Source: Topomyia yanbarensis
Taxonomy: Eukaryota > Arthropoda > Insecta > Diptera > Culicidae
NCBI RefSeq assembly: GCF_030247195.1
Contig: NC_080672.1
Location: forward strand, 8,060,001-8,124,000
Direction of reading: 5' to 3'
Length of the DNA: 64,000 nt
The position numbers were made by a program, and so were the translations under genes. Below are positions 26,330 through 38,200 of the stretch, piece by piece. The notes below the pieces were generated by a model. It was not told the DNA's origin and did not search any database. It saw only the letters and a list, made by a program, of their open reading frames with translations. The number at the start of each line of letters is the position of its first letter. The first letter of the stretch is position 1.

Positions 26330-27590
26330 GAAATACACACTCTTCCCAACTAGGCACTACACTTCGGATGAAGTTTATTATCTGTTTGGGATTTGCAGTC
26401 CAAATATCAAAACCAGTGTTCCTTTACCGAGGACTCTAAGTCTGCGTTGCATCAGTGCACTGCATTCGCAGAGCAAATGCTGTGATGTTTCACTTTCTGA
26501 TCCGCAGATGCGGCATATATCGTTTGTAAGTTTACCAATCTTCATAAGATGATATTTACTCGGACAGTGTCCTGTAAGTAGTCCTGTCATGATGCATAGT
26601 TCTTTTTTATTTAATCTAAGCAGCTCCAGGCTTTTTTATCGTTAGGTGAAATAAATTTCTTTGATTGTCGCAGTCCAGTTATGGTACTCCAACTGTTGTT
26701 TATAGCTGAGACCTCCCACTTTTCCAGCTCCATTTTGAGGGCACACGATGAGACTCCACAGAATGGTTCTGGTCCGATAAAATTAGTGGAAGACCCTCTT
26801 CTTGCTAAATCATCGGCTTTTTCATTCCCTGTAACTCCACAATGTCCTGGAACCCAATACAAATTGATCTGATTTTTCTCCGCCAATTGCCGGAGTGCAA
26901 GGATACACTCCCATACTAGTTTCGAGCGACATGTAGGAGCCCTTAGGGCATTTAGTGCTGCTTGACTGTCTGAGAAAATGCAGATATTTGCATACCGGTA
27001 TCTTCTCTTCAGGCATACATAGGTACATTCTAGAATGGCATATATTTCTGCTTGAAAAACTGTCGGCCAGTATCCCATGGGAATACTAGTGTTTATTCCT
27101 GGTCCTGTAACACTAGATCCCGTCAAATGGTTCATTTTAGACCCATCTGTGTAGAAAATTACTGAGCCTGGACGGAGAATAGGGCCACCTTGTTCCCAGG
27201 TTGACGTTCAGACTCATTAATTTTGTAGGGAGTTTCAAAGTTCGGCATTACCTGTAGCCAATCTTCGTTTGCAATGACAAGGTTATTTATAGGAAAATCC
27301 TTCAGAACCGCAAGGTGTCCTGTTAAGTCTCCAGATAATAATTGTTTATGATGAGTTATTTTCAATGCGCTTTTTACTGCTTCTAATTTTACCGTCTGAT
27401 GAAGCGGAAGGAGGTGCAGCATTGCATCTAGTGCCTTCGATGGAGTACTTCGCATGGCACCGGTTATCGCTCAACAAGCAAGCCTTTGAATTTTACCTAG
27501 CTTTTTTGAGTTGATGTCTCTTTTGTTTTAGGCCACCAAACTAGCGAGGCATATGTTATTCTTGGTTTGACAATTGTAGAGTATAACCAG
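26330..27590 (-). pseudogene. 5'-truncated LOA/I-like LINE: post-RT linker, RNase H domain and C-terminal zinc-finger region
   Basis: On the minus strand, in order: near 27560-27590 a post-RT motif ITYASLVWWPKTKE; at 27159-27455 the linker SKALDAMLHLLPLHQTVKLE; at 26611-27135 the RNase H domain, with SDSQAALNALRAP and the near-perfect WVPGHCGVTGNEKADDLA; and at 26378-26590 the C-terminal GLLTGHCPSKYHLMKIG with CRICGSESETSQHLLCEC. The RNase H frame is open for 174 codons with catalytic residues present. Frame breaks occur near 27140-27160, 26600 and 27470. The element is cut off at about 27593, probably by 5' truncation during insertion. Confidence 0.85.
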
Positions 27591-27593
27591 TAA

Positions 27594-27690
27594 ACAGGGC
27601 CGCCGAGAGGGGGGGGGACCGGTGTGTTTCCCCCCGGGCCCGGAGTTCTGAAGGGGGCCCGGATTTTTAACAGAGACTAAAATTTTGACC
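27594..27690 (+). repeat. G/C-homopolymer-rich hAT-like end (CAGGGCCGCCGAGAGG)
   Basis: CAGGGCCGCCGAGAGG followed by a nine-base G run resembles the start of hAT-type elements (compare CAGGGCCGGCGG at 29354). No matching right end or 8 bp duplication was found, so it may be a truncated copy. Confidence 0.4.
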
Positions 27691-27849
27691 AATACTTTTT
27701 CGACAATTATTTATTTGGGCATGCAACTAAAAATTTAATATCTTGTGTATGAGGTAACTAGAATAGCGAAAATTCTAAACTACTGCATATTTGATATCAA
27801 CTATGTTTATACAAACCTAAGTCTCACGTCGAAACAAAATCAGACTCAA

Positions 27850-27999
27850 GCGGGCATAGCGGAATTTCTACATCGAATGCCATGTACGCAGCTCACCTGG
27901 GTTCGAATCCCAACCCCGCGCACAGGAATAGAGATTTTTATAAGAAAATTCCTAGCCTGAATGAAGAAGCGAATGACCTTAACTATAATCGAAACAAAA
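27850..27999 (+). mobile_element. tRNA-derived SINE, second copy, degraded box A
   Basis: Box B GGTTCGAATCC is intact at 27900-27910. The region corresponding to box A is mutated (TAGCGGAATTTCT). The 3' part shares the GAAGCGAATGACC...ATAATCGAAACAAAAAA tail with the copy at 6003-6177. No target duplication is obvious, which suggests an older insertion. Confidence 0.75.
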
Positions 28000-28003
28000 A
28001 ATT

Positions 28004-28095
28004 GGAGAGCTCAATTGGTCAAATGAGTCATCAAAAACTCTTGATATATTAAAATAATTCGAGATTAATCCAAAAATTAAAATTTAATTTAACAA
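28004..28095 (+). repeat. 92 bp direct repeat, left copy
   Basis: It begins GAGAGCTCAATTGGTCAAAT and recurs at 29067-29152 with about 90 percent identity by eye, in the same orientation, about 1.06 kb apart. Confidence 0.7.
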
Positions 28096-28382
28096 AAATA
28101 TGATCAGACTTGTAAGGGTTAAACAATTAAATTGTTTGATTAAAAGTCATGAAGTTGTCTTCAAATCTCTCCAATATGAAATCGATTTTTTTAATTTAAA
28201 ATTCAATAGAATTTCCTATCTGCCGGATTAGTATCGAAAGTAATTATTGAAAGAAAAAAACCTGCTTAGGGTTGCCGCACCGGTTGTTGGTGGCGAATTG
28301 CGTGTCTTCGTTCAGGTAAATCCGAATTCGCTCGGAAGAATCCATTGGATGATTTTGCAATTTTTCGTTACCCTGTTTTTTT

Positions 28383-28532
28383 TTACCAGGCATCGTCCAG
28401 CACCCAGTCCTCGTAAACACCATCCTCAAGTTGCAGGCCCAAATCGTTAAGGAGGACCTCCTTGGTGTTGGCAAATATTATTTTAAAAATGCCATTTGGG
28501 TTTACTTTACCCCATTGAACCTTCACTTCAAT
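28383..28532 (-). pseudogene. Unidentified coding-like fragment (49 codons plus stop)
   Basis: A minus-strand frame reads IEVKVQWGKVNPNG, continues with IIFANTKEVLLNDLGLQLED and ends DWVLDDAW before a TAA followed by an A-run. Composition and amphipathic pattern look like real protein, and a stop plus a possible frame (ENLCEEH) precede it. I do not recognise the family. It could be the 3' end of a processed pseudogene or an element-borne gene fragment. Confidence 0.35.
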
Positions 28533-29066
28533 AGATCAATGTTCCTCACAAAGATTCTCGAAAGAAACTGAAGTGTGATTTCACTGCCCGTGTTTGTTTA
28601 CTGTGGAGCAGAGCAAAGCTCGCTCGGGTTATCCTCCACAGCGAGAGTGGCTGGTGCTTTTAGATTCTTTGTGAATATCCGAGGAAGCAAAGTACTACAC
28701 CCAACTAAATCAATAAAACTGTTCACAAATGCAAAAACATGCAACTAAATGTGAACGGCACAGAAAAGTGCCAAAAAGTGCTTTACCAAAACATTACACT
28801 CTACGGTGAATGTGAAGAAAATAAGATATATTTACTTCTAGTGCCTACGAGCTACATAAGAAATAAAAGAGTGCATGTTTATTTGTCTTTAAGCGTTTTA
28901 TACAATAAAAAGCCATGGAAGCTCTCCAAAATTCTGTCGAGTGATCAATTGAATTCGAAATTCTAATTGATTTCAACTCATACCCATGTGTCTCTTGAAG
29001 TCTATCCTCTGCTAAGTAAAACTCTGCTCGTCAAAGTACCACTAGAGGCGGAAACTCTACCTCTGT

Positions 29067-29152
29067 TTGAGAGCTCAATTGGTCGAATGAGTCATCAAAC
29101 ACTCTTTATATACTAAAATAATTCGGGATTAATCCAAAAACTAAAATTTAAT
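29067..29152 (+). repeat. Direct repeat, right copy (partner of 28004-28095)
   Basis: Begins GAGAGCTCAATTGGTCGAAT. See the left copy. Confidence 0.7.
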
Positions 29153-29353
29153 ATACATGGTTATACGTATACGTTCATTGCTACAAAATCCACAAAAAAT
29201 CATATTCAGATACAAGATGATATCGAAACATTTTTATCAAGGGTCGTACACAAATGCTGCTTTCGGCGATTTTCGACCCCTCCCTTCCTCTTCGTAGCAT
29301 TTTGTCACAAAATGCTAACCTATCTCTTGTAAAAAACGTAGCAACTACCAATC

Positions 29354-29659
29354 CAGGGCCGGCGGAAAGCGTGGGTAGTATGGGTAGCACTACCCACTCG
29401 AAAATAACAGAGTGGGTAATTACCCACTCGAAATTTCACCCAAACCCATTTCAAAAAATTTAGATGTGCAACGCATGTATCTCGCATTACACACATTTGA
29501 AAACATCGATGTACCACAATTCCATTTGCATAAACGAACGTAATTTAATGTGAATGTAATGTAAGCGTGTGCATTACGAAAAGGGAGGAAATCCTTACTA
29601 ATGGACCCCTCACCCTATGCTTACTACCCACTCGGGCATAAAGTGTTTCGCCGCCCCTG
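29354..29659. mobile_element. 306 bp hAT-type MITE with 8 bp target duplication TACCAATC
   Basis: The ends are CAGGGCCGGCGGAAAGC and, read inward from the right, CAGGGGCGGCGAAACAC. TACCAATC is present immediately outside both ends (29346-29353, 29660-29667). The internal motif TACCCACTCG occurs several times. Short, non-coding, non-autonomous. The 8 bp duplication and CAGGG termini identify the hAT type. Confidence 0.9.
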
Positions 29660-29669
29660 TACCAATCCC

Positions 29670-30265
29670 CCCTTGCAAAACGTCCAGGGATGAAAAAAAA
29701 ATACTCCACAATTCATTCAAATACGGCCTTTTATCAAAATTTTCATTATAACAGTAAATTGCGTACACAACAAGCCCCTTTCATGACGAATATAGTTTAA
29801 ATAGTTTTGTTTTGAATTTTATATGTCATGGAGCATGAAGAGAAGATCTCTCAATTCACAATCCTCCAGGTGACAATGATTGTAAGAAGCATACGTTCAA
29901 CTATATTACTAAATTTTGTTTGATTGATTTGGAGAGAAAGAGAGTTTGATTGATTTCGAGAGAAATCTACTACCAAACTAAATCAAATAGTTAGCAAGAT
30001 TAGCTAACTAATGTAGCAAGTTGAAACCGGATACAAAATATTTTCGTTTTGGAGAAGTGAACGTGAGATTTTGACCGACGCTTCCTGCACGTGACGATTT
30101 AATTTTTATTTTTGAACTATTTACTAGGTACAACATGCTTGTAAAAATTTTTAAGGTGTGCTAGCACACCAACACAAATAACAGAATAATTCATGTTTTT
30201 TATAGGATTATGAATGTTTTCGAAACGTAGCGCAAAATCCAACCACAACCCTTATTTGAAATTTG
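29670..30265. other. No gene seen
   Basis: AT-rich spacer without motif-bearing frames. Two near-identical GAGAGAAA-containing segments (about 29930-29965) form a short local repeat. Confidence 0.45.
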
Positions 30266-30269
30266 ATCC

Positions 30270-31570
30270 ATGTTTCTCATTTTTTTCCATTTTTTTATTT
30301 TGACATGGATTTTTTTATTTTGTTAATATTTCATTGATCTATTTTTTCAAGATGTGGATTGCATTTGTATTTCTACAATTTTAAAATTCTGCCTTTTTTA
30401 TCTCTTTCTATACTTTTATTTTATCCATTTTTTCACGTTCCTTACTTTTGCTTTTTTTCTATTGCTATCACTATCACTTACTTTAATTTATCCCTGTTTT
30501 TTCATTTTATTCGCAATTTTTAAAGAAAATTCTGTTTTTTTTATTTAATTTTTCGTATCTTTTTCTATTCCCATTTTTTCATATTTTTTGCATTTCCAAA
30601 AGCAATTTTACTTATTTAAATTCATTCTAATTTGTCTTATTGTTTAATTTTTACCTTTCTCGTATTTTGTTCCTTATTTTCTAGTTTTTAGCTTTCCGTT
30701 TTACGTAGTTTTATTTTTTTCCCCATTGTTCATTTAACAAAGTTTTACTTATTTTTTACACATTTTCCTTAAGATTTAATTCGTTATTGTTATTTCTTCA
30801 TTGTTAAAAAAAAAATTTCAAATTGCATTTCTAGTGTTTTATTTATTCTTTAAACAATGTAATCCATTTTATTCATTTTCTTCGTGTTTATTTCTCCATT
30901 TTGTGTGTTTCTATAGTATACCATGTTGACTTTTTATATTATTTTTTGTTTTTCATTTGGTCTGTTTGCTCCGTTTTTGTTCAATACTTTCAGCTTTCTT
31001 TATTTTTTCGTCTTTTCATCATTCCAATTTTCCAGTTTATCAAAATTTTCCGGTTCGTCAATTTTTCTATGTTTATTTTATTCTTGTTTTTTATATCCTC
31101 TAATTTTATGCATTCTGAACGTTTTATTTACTTTTTCTATTGCTATTTGTCTAAATAAGTTTTATTATTCTTGTTTTATCGAGTTTTCAGTTTTTGCATT
31201 TTTTATATTAATGTTTGTATTCTTTTTAGTAGTTTTTTTTCATTTTCATTGATTCTTAAAATTTTTCCTACTTTCCTACCGATTTTTAATTATTTTCACC
31301 ATTTGTTCAATAATGTTCGATTTCTTTGAACTTTGCAATATGTTTTCCTAGTTTCCTGTTTTCTTTTTATAGGTTCTGTTTTGGTTTTTCTCGATTAAAC
31401 ATTTTTTGACAATTAATATTAATTTCTTTATTTGGTTGATTTTGTTGTTTTTAGCTTTTTTGTACATTCTTTTAATATTTAGTTTTACTATTGTTTATTT
31501 ATTTGTTTTGCAGTTGATCGCCGCTTGGATAATATTTTTAATTTTTGTATCACTACATTTTTAATCTTTC
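30270..31570 (+). repeat. Strand-asymmetric T-rich low-complexity tract, about 1.3 kb
   Basis: The plus strand is dominated by runs of T broken by C, A and G in TTTTATTT/TTTTCATTT patterns, far more T than A throughout. The Phe/Leu-rich open frames within it (for example 30923-31252) are products of composition, not genes. Confidence 0.8.
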
Positions 31571-31793
31571 TCCTTACTTTTAAAAATGCTACTGACAAAA
31601 ATGGCGCATTTCAAAGTCACCAAAACTGTAGAAGAGGTATTAAAAAACTCCCAAAGTATGAAAAGCTCTAGGTTGTTTTCCTTCATTGGCACTACAAACA
31701 ACTAGAGCAAAAAACTGGACATAAATTTCAGTGTACTATATATAATATCAGTGAACTCCAATGGATTTCAAACATTCACTTTTTTGTACTCAG

Positions 31794-32363
31794 TCAATAC
31801 ACATACTTTACCTCAGAGAACAATTCATTTACTGTTCCGTTGAGCAAAAGTGTTGATAAAGAATATTTCCTTTTTCGAGTAAATGGGATTATGATTGTTT
31901 TGGGGGGATTTATGTTCAGGCCCTCCTTTTTACACCACTTCAAAGTGAAGTTTAATGCAGATTGCATTTTATTTGAGATAACAGTGTCAAATTTTCCCCT
32001 CACGAGGACTACAACATAATGTGCAAATCCAATCACTTCGTATCCCATTTCAGTTAATGATTTCAATAGTTCGTCTACAACCAATGACACCAATAAGGGC
32101 GATAGAACTCCGCCTTGAGGGCATCCCTTATTTGTTTTCATAGTCAGTGTCGTGTTTCCAAGCGTGCTAGTTACTTCACGTTTTATAAGCATCGAGTTGA
32201 TCCAATTTATTGTGTAGATATCGAACCCATGTTTCCTCATAGCATTCCGCATTGAGCTATGAGATGCATTGTCGAAAGCTCCCTCTATGTCGAGAAAGGC
32301 AGCCAGTGAAATTTCTTTTGTTACGATAGAATTTCTTGTTTTATCCCGATTGAAACAAATCAA
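31794..32363 (-). pseudogene. LOA-like LINE reverse transcriptase with both catalytic aspartates lost
   Basis: The 189-codon minus frame shows RT motif A (AAFLDIEGAFDNASHSSM), KGCPQGGVLSPLL (RT motif B region), and then GFAHYVVVLVRGKFD where family members have GFADD. The two metal-binding aspartates are therefore His and Tyr, so the enzyme would be inactive although the frame remains open. It ends near 31794 at ...SEVKYVY. Sequence upstream of 32363 belongs to a different, oppositely oriented LINE. Confidence 0.85.
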
Positions 32364-32394
32364 CTAAAATCACAACAATACGAAACGATAGGAC

Positions 32395-34970
32395 GAACAA
32401 TTCCAACTAAAGCCCGTGCACAGCAAAGGAAGAATCAACCATGGTTTAATGCGGAACTATAAAATCTCAAAAACCGAGTAAGAATTGCGAGGAAAAGATA
32501 CCTGAAGCACATTGAAGCTGAACTACGTGATTTAGAGGGCTAATATAACAATTTGCATGTGCGATGCTGTGCCTTAGCTTAATTGACCGCCCGTGAGTTT
32601 CCCGTGATTGATCAAAGCCTGTTGAAATTGCATATTGAACAAATTGTATGATACTTTGAAGTAGTACATTATACTCAACGTGCAACCTAAAGAGACCAAG
32701 ATTATAGTATGATCAATAACGTAGATGACCATGTCCATGCAGGTCAATTTTGGGATTGGAAGGAATGTTAGTTCTACACTTGTGATCATTCTGACCGAGG
32801 CATTCGCTGCATCATCCACAAGTGTCGCAGGATAGGATTGGTATTAGTAGGTAGGTAAATGAATCAGGATATATCTTGCTAGGTATTGTGATTTACCTAA
32901 GTACTCACCCGCTTTGTCTTTTCATTTTAGAACAAAGTTTTCAGGAGCGCGACCTCCAGTAGAAATATGAATGCCGTTCGAATAGGAATTTTAATAACTA
33001 TTCTTCCGCGGAGCGTTACATAAAAGAATAAAACTGCGTGGAATATAAAAGAGGTATCTATCCATCTATAGACAATATAATCTTAGCAATATGTACGAAT
33101 GTCGCTCGCGATCTATTTCCGAGAATTCGAAACGAGCTATTTGAACTCCGAACAGCTGACCATCGGAAGTATTGCTTCTTATTAAAACTTTCCAAAGTTT
33201 GTAGTACAAAAAGTATAAAAGATATCCCAAATGAATGTGAAGAAATTCACGTAATGTTAATGGCAAGTTGACATCTCAACTCTCCCTACCAGACATTTCC
33301 ATAATTAGGCTTTTTGCATGTGCGATGCTGTAGCAACTATATTAAACGCATCGAAAAAAACATTCAACGTGATCCTAAACCCTTCTGGTCGTTCGTCAAC
33401 CGTCGCAGGAGCTCGAAAGGAATACCTCTTAATGTTCGTTATAAAGGAAGTTCGGCTGACACGTCATACTGCAAACATGTTCCCGTCGTTCTTCCAAAGT
33501 GCGTAAAGTCATAACTTACCACTTTTGTTGGAATCGTACTTCAGCATTTTGTCGCTTCACAACTTGAATTTATCTCGTATCATTTTGTCTCGTGAGGATG
33601 TTCTCCTCAAGTTGCAAGTTGTATTGCGTCCAAGGGAAAGGGACCCGACTATTTGCCACTTGTAATAAGCAACGGCAGCGATTAGTTGCATACGCATAAG
33701 CTTTTAGACGTGCGCTTTTTTGGTTGCTAAACCAGCTCAATAATCGTTGCCATATACCTTTACGTAACGAATTATGTTGAAACTGTTAGTCAACAACCGG
33801 TGTTGCTCGGGTAGCATTGCCAGCGTTCGTAATTTTAAATTGCTCATTGACTGATGCTATGTTTCCTAGTTACTGGAATCCTGCTGCTATTACACCTGTT
33901 CACCAGAATAGTAGCGTTCTTGGCGTGGAAAACTATCGTGCAATATCAATCCTCAGCTGCCTCCCGTAGGTATTTGAACGTTTGTAATACGGTAATGTTC
34001 ATCAGTCCATGCGTCATATGATCGTCGAAAACAACATGGCTTCGTCAGTAAATGGTCTGCAATCTCACGGCCTATGTATCCGCCATCATCGACAAACTTG
34101 ACAAACGACAATAAGTTTATTCCATTTGTGTGGAGTTTGATCGAGTTCCACATCGTCTCGCTGTCGAGAAGCTTAAACGCATTGGTTTTCCTGGGCTTTT
34201 GTTCAATCGGGCGATACACTTTCTGCACCTTTTGATATCTGTTCTGGTGTGCCCAGGGCTATTAGCTTGGACCATTGCTTTTTATTTTGTTTATAAATGA
34301 TCTTGGCACGGTTTTGAAATCTCGAAAATTAATATTTTCTGATGATTTGAAATTCTACCGGTTTATAAAAGTCTTGGAAGATTGTAAACTGCTTCAACTC
34401 GACATTGATACACTGTTAACTTGGTGCAACATCAACAGAATGGAAGGTCATACAAGAAAAGATCTTATCGCCGAGGATCATGCGCCACAACTGCTTCGTC
34501 AAAGATTTGGGAGTTTATTGGGACAGCAATATAATTTTCTCACAGCATATAGCAGCTACTACCGCCAAAGCTTTCCGCGTGCTGGGATTTTTAAGGTGGA
34601 ACACTCAGTCGTTCGAGAACGCAGTATCTTGGAATATGCCGTTCCTGTTTGTACTCCTTATCCAGACATGCTTTATCAGGTATGCTCTTCGCCTCTTACC
34701 TTGGACTGACTGAGTTTACTTTCCACCGTATGTGCTACGTTGCGCATTAATCCACCTGCCAACATTAGGATCAAACACCAGCGAATGATAATTTTCGACG
34801 GAAACATCTATAGCAGTCAACTATCAGAACAACTCAATTTAGATGCACCTCTAAGACAAACACGTCAAGTGGGCTTCTTGCGTTTACCGTTGTGCCGTAA
34901 GCAAATCAGACTAAACAACCCGTTGAATGTATGTTATTATGTTTTATGGGAATACCATCAGCACGTTCAC
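32395..34970 (+). pseudogene. Jockey-like LINE ORF2, 5'-truncated, interrupted and frameshifted
   Basis: Plus-strand pieces appear in the correct order. At 32401-32570 is the endonuclease-RT linker, with KARAQQRKNQPWFNAEL. At 33332-33515 it continues after an insertion, reading IQRDPKPFWSFVNRRRSSKG. At 33900-33965 is ENYRAISILSCLP. At 34275-34440 is LFILFINDLGTVLKSRKLIF followed by SDDLKFYRF, where SDD replaces the usual ADD. At 34480-34720 is VKDLGVYWDSNIIFSQHIAA. At 34740-34940 is the C-terminus, with APLRQTRQVGFLRLPLCRKQ. Multiple frameshifts and stops make it a pseudogene. The order and motifs are those of Jockey-clade elements. Confidence 0.85.
32571..33312. mobile_element. 742 bp insertion inside the LINE, 19 bp target-site duplication
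   Basis: The 19-base sequence TTTGCATGTGCGATGCTGT is present at 32552-32570 and again at 33313-33331. Joining across it restores the LINE frame (LHVRCCSNYIKRIEKN). A long duplication of this kind is typical of target-primed reverse transcription. The insert contains a 77-codon plus frame (33038-33271) that I do not recognise, an intron-like stretch (GTAGGTAAATG near 32850 to TTTTCATTTTAG near 32931), and the GGAAGGAATGTTAGT motif also seen at 35250 and 54700. No SINE promoter boxes were seen. Confidence 0.7.
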
Positions 34971-35247
34971 AAACTTCCAAAATGTCAAAGGACTGTTCCG
35001 AAGGCAGCATTGAATATGGCAAATACATTCGCTGAATGCATTATTCCGGGTCGTTTCGTATTAAAGTTTGTTTCGGCAAAGAATATTTTTTTTATATTTC
35101 GTTTATTTGACACGGCGCATAGCGGTAGCTTAACGGAGCCGTGGATCTTTCATGTGTTTACAATATGTGCAAAATAAAAATAAAAGAGCAAATATTATTG
35201 ATTACCCGTTGGATCTCGCGCGCGCAACTTTTTATTACGAGCGGAGC

Positions 35248-35284
35248 GGGGATTGGAAGGAATGTTAGTTCTACACTTGTGATC
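35248..35284 (+). repeat. GGAAGGAATGTTAGT motif, second site
   Basis: GGGATTGGAAGGAATGTTAG and the following bases are identical to 32752-32787. Here they follow GAGCGGAGC, at the 3' side of the Jockey-like LINE. Confidence 0.7.
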
Positions 35285-35289
35285 GATTA

Positions 35290-38200
35290 AAATTTTGTGT
35301 TAACTTCATTCGTGGAAGAGCCAGCTCGCTACAAATGGCTGTAATTTGAAATCTAGTGCTACGATCTGGATGAAATTTTGCACAGATACTTTCAAAAGTG
35401 TGTACAACTTTGTATATAACCTCTTAACTAGAAGATTTGGGATCACAAAGATAAATTGTGTAATGCAGTTATGTTTAAAGTTTAGAGTGGTGTATGTCAA
35501 CGCTCAGCCAGGTTTCTGTGAGAACAATAACGTCGTAATCGCAAGAGAAGCAAGAATTTGAGTTTATGTTCTCATTCCTCCAACATTTTAATAGTAGATG
35601 AACAAAAAACTGTCAGACTTAGGATTAGCGGCTTAAACGGACAGATGGGGTAGGTGGCTGGCTGGTAGCGCGACTGCGTCAGAGCGCTCGAGTGCTTCTG
35701 TAGTACCGTATAACGGCTGTTCCGATGATGGAAGTGCAGGCAGAAGTTAATGCAGACTCGGCGATGTCATGCAAACTACTTGGTTCACGGATTTAGGTAG
35801 GTGTTAGCTCAATTGACTTTCCGATGATCCTTTTCATATACAGCGCCAGACATGTTTTGAGGCCATCGTTCCATCAACTAGCCTCGCCTTAATGTAATGT
35901 TTGTCTCAATTGGATTTTAACATTACAGTAAAACTTTCGATTCTTTACAGGAAGTAATCGACGTGTATTTAGTGTATTACTAAATTTACACGTGTATATT
36001 ATATTCTTAAGCTTAAGATGATACTGGCACTCTTGTGAGTGAACTAGAGTTTTCGGGAAAAGCTCACATTTGATAAATGGTATGAGAAGCCAATCACATA
36101 ATAACGCCGCAATCTTTTATTCTACCAATGAAGTAACGGCAGATTCAGCTTAAACTCGGTGAAAACACCAAAAGGCTATATTGAATGTCGTATGACATCG
36201 AAGATGAAAAACAAACCAAAAGTAGCTCAACACAACACATACACCCACAATATGCCGTTCAAATTCTTTCAACATAATTTCAGTCGAACACGTCGATAGA
36301 AGTCGAAAGTGACGATGATGGACAGTGTGACTATTTTTAAACTGAAACAGAACAAAGTAGTCCCCACCAACTGAATGGTCTCACTTTATGTTCGCATCGC
36401 ACATATTTCACACCCTGGTCCAGTGGAACCGCTCGAAATAAGACAAAGATGACTCTTCTAGAAGACGTTGTAAACCCATTCAGAATTCAATTTCACACCC
36501 GACGACGAGGTGAGAAATAAAATATGTCAGTCGTAAACGACAAATCATCGCAGGTGGTTGACAATTAGGGATCATGGTTGGCAAAGTGATGCCATTATTC
36601 TACCACATTTAACCTGTTGGTCATTAAGACAACGAATTATTGTACCATCCATCATTGTGCAGCCAGCGTAGTTTCAGGGAAAACGCAGATGAAACTGACC
36701 CCGAACTTAGTGGATGGGTTCAATCTGATGCTCAGCTGAAATACTAAAAGGGGTGATTGGGGAGGTGTGAACGACACTTTCAGAGCTTCTCGAATTTCAT
36801 GACCGTTGCTTTGCCTTGTTATTCAGGTGGTATACGGCAAATGTCTTTCTGCTGTTTTTGCTTTGACACCATTTTTGTTTTGCATTTTGGAATCACTGAA
36901 CTTCAAAAAAATATAATAACATAATCAATGTGCATCTAATTATGTTTGAGCAATTTTTGTGACATTCCTGAGTCGCTCAAAAAGTTGTTTTTTTAATTGT
37001 AGGAGTTTTCATAAATTTTAGCAACTTTAAATGATGTATACCCCTAAAAGCCATAAAAGGGCTATTTTGTATTTTTTAATAATAGCAAATGGAAAGTTCG
37101 GGTTGAGAGTTTGTCCATCTAAAACTATAAAAAATATGTTAAATATTTTTATCAAAAAATCATAAATTGTTGAAATATTTTTCCGAAACTAATGAACCGA
37201 TTGCCTTGCTGTTTTTATGTTTATTGTATACATTCTTATCTATGATTGAACGTAGGATTTTCCTTTGTTGTTTACATTCTTTTTTTTCTTCTTTAGCATA
37301 ATAACTAGCTTTTGGCCGAAAATTTCCACGTTCACTATTTTACCAAAATTTAAATTTCCAAGATCTGTTATAATATCCAGTGCATTATACTAACTAATTT
37401 TAAAATCTATTATAGTTTTTTCGCCGATGCTGTCTGATGAACCTCCAGTGATAATTGTTTACGTAGATTTCGTCGCGCCTCACAGAAAATACCGCAACTA
37501 TGATAATTTTTAATTTTTTCAGAATATAAATGCGTTCGACATCCACAAATTCGTCATGATGATGATTCGATTTGCATTGTGTTTGATAAAAATCATCAAT
37601 CGGTATTTCGAACGCTATCACATCAATGAAAAAAATGGAATATAATACAAACATCCATATATCTTTAAATAAAGACATTTCCACGCACTCTCAAAATAAA
37701 TTTCCATTAACTGATCAAACCCGTCGGCAGCTGAGAATTTATTTTTTCCGCATGCCACCATCAGTTGGATAAACATGGCACCACTCCAGCTAATCCATTA
37801 CTCATCGCTGTCCGCGTACCATGCTTTCGATGTACGCCCAATTGCGATCGGAGTAAAACAATTTAAATTAGCAAATCGCGAATTCCACCGTAGATCGGAT
37901 TAGTGTACCATACCATTCCATACTGCTACCGAGGGCCCGCCAACATGAAGAGCTTTAATTAGCATATTCTCAACCACACCAGTTCTGGTGTCGTTCCTGC
38001 GCATCTTGCCCGGGTGCAACCATAGCAACAACCCACCGCGCAAAAAAAAACGTGCGTAACCATCTGTGACAATTATATGCATATCTACGAGATTTTTACG
38101 TGTCACGAGTCTCAGCATTGTCAACGGAGCGAACATACTTTGGCACCATGTTCGACATCAAATCCGCGCGCGTTCACAGATCACAGCTGGCGGTGCGATT

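Noticed and set aside
27594..29659. One hAT element from CAGGGCCGCC at 27594 to the right end at 29659
   Set aside because: The right end at 29659 has its own left end at 29354 with a perfect 8 bp duplication, so the 27594 end is separate.
30354..31252. Several hydrophobic Phe/Leu-rich open frames resembling membrane proteins
   Set aside because: They follow from the T-rich composition; overlapping frames look equally hydrophobic and no start context or family motif is present.
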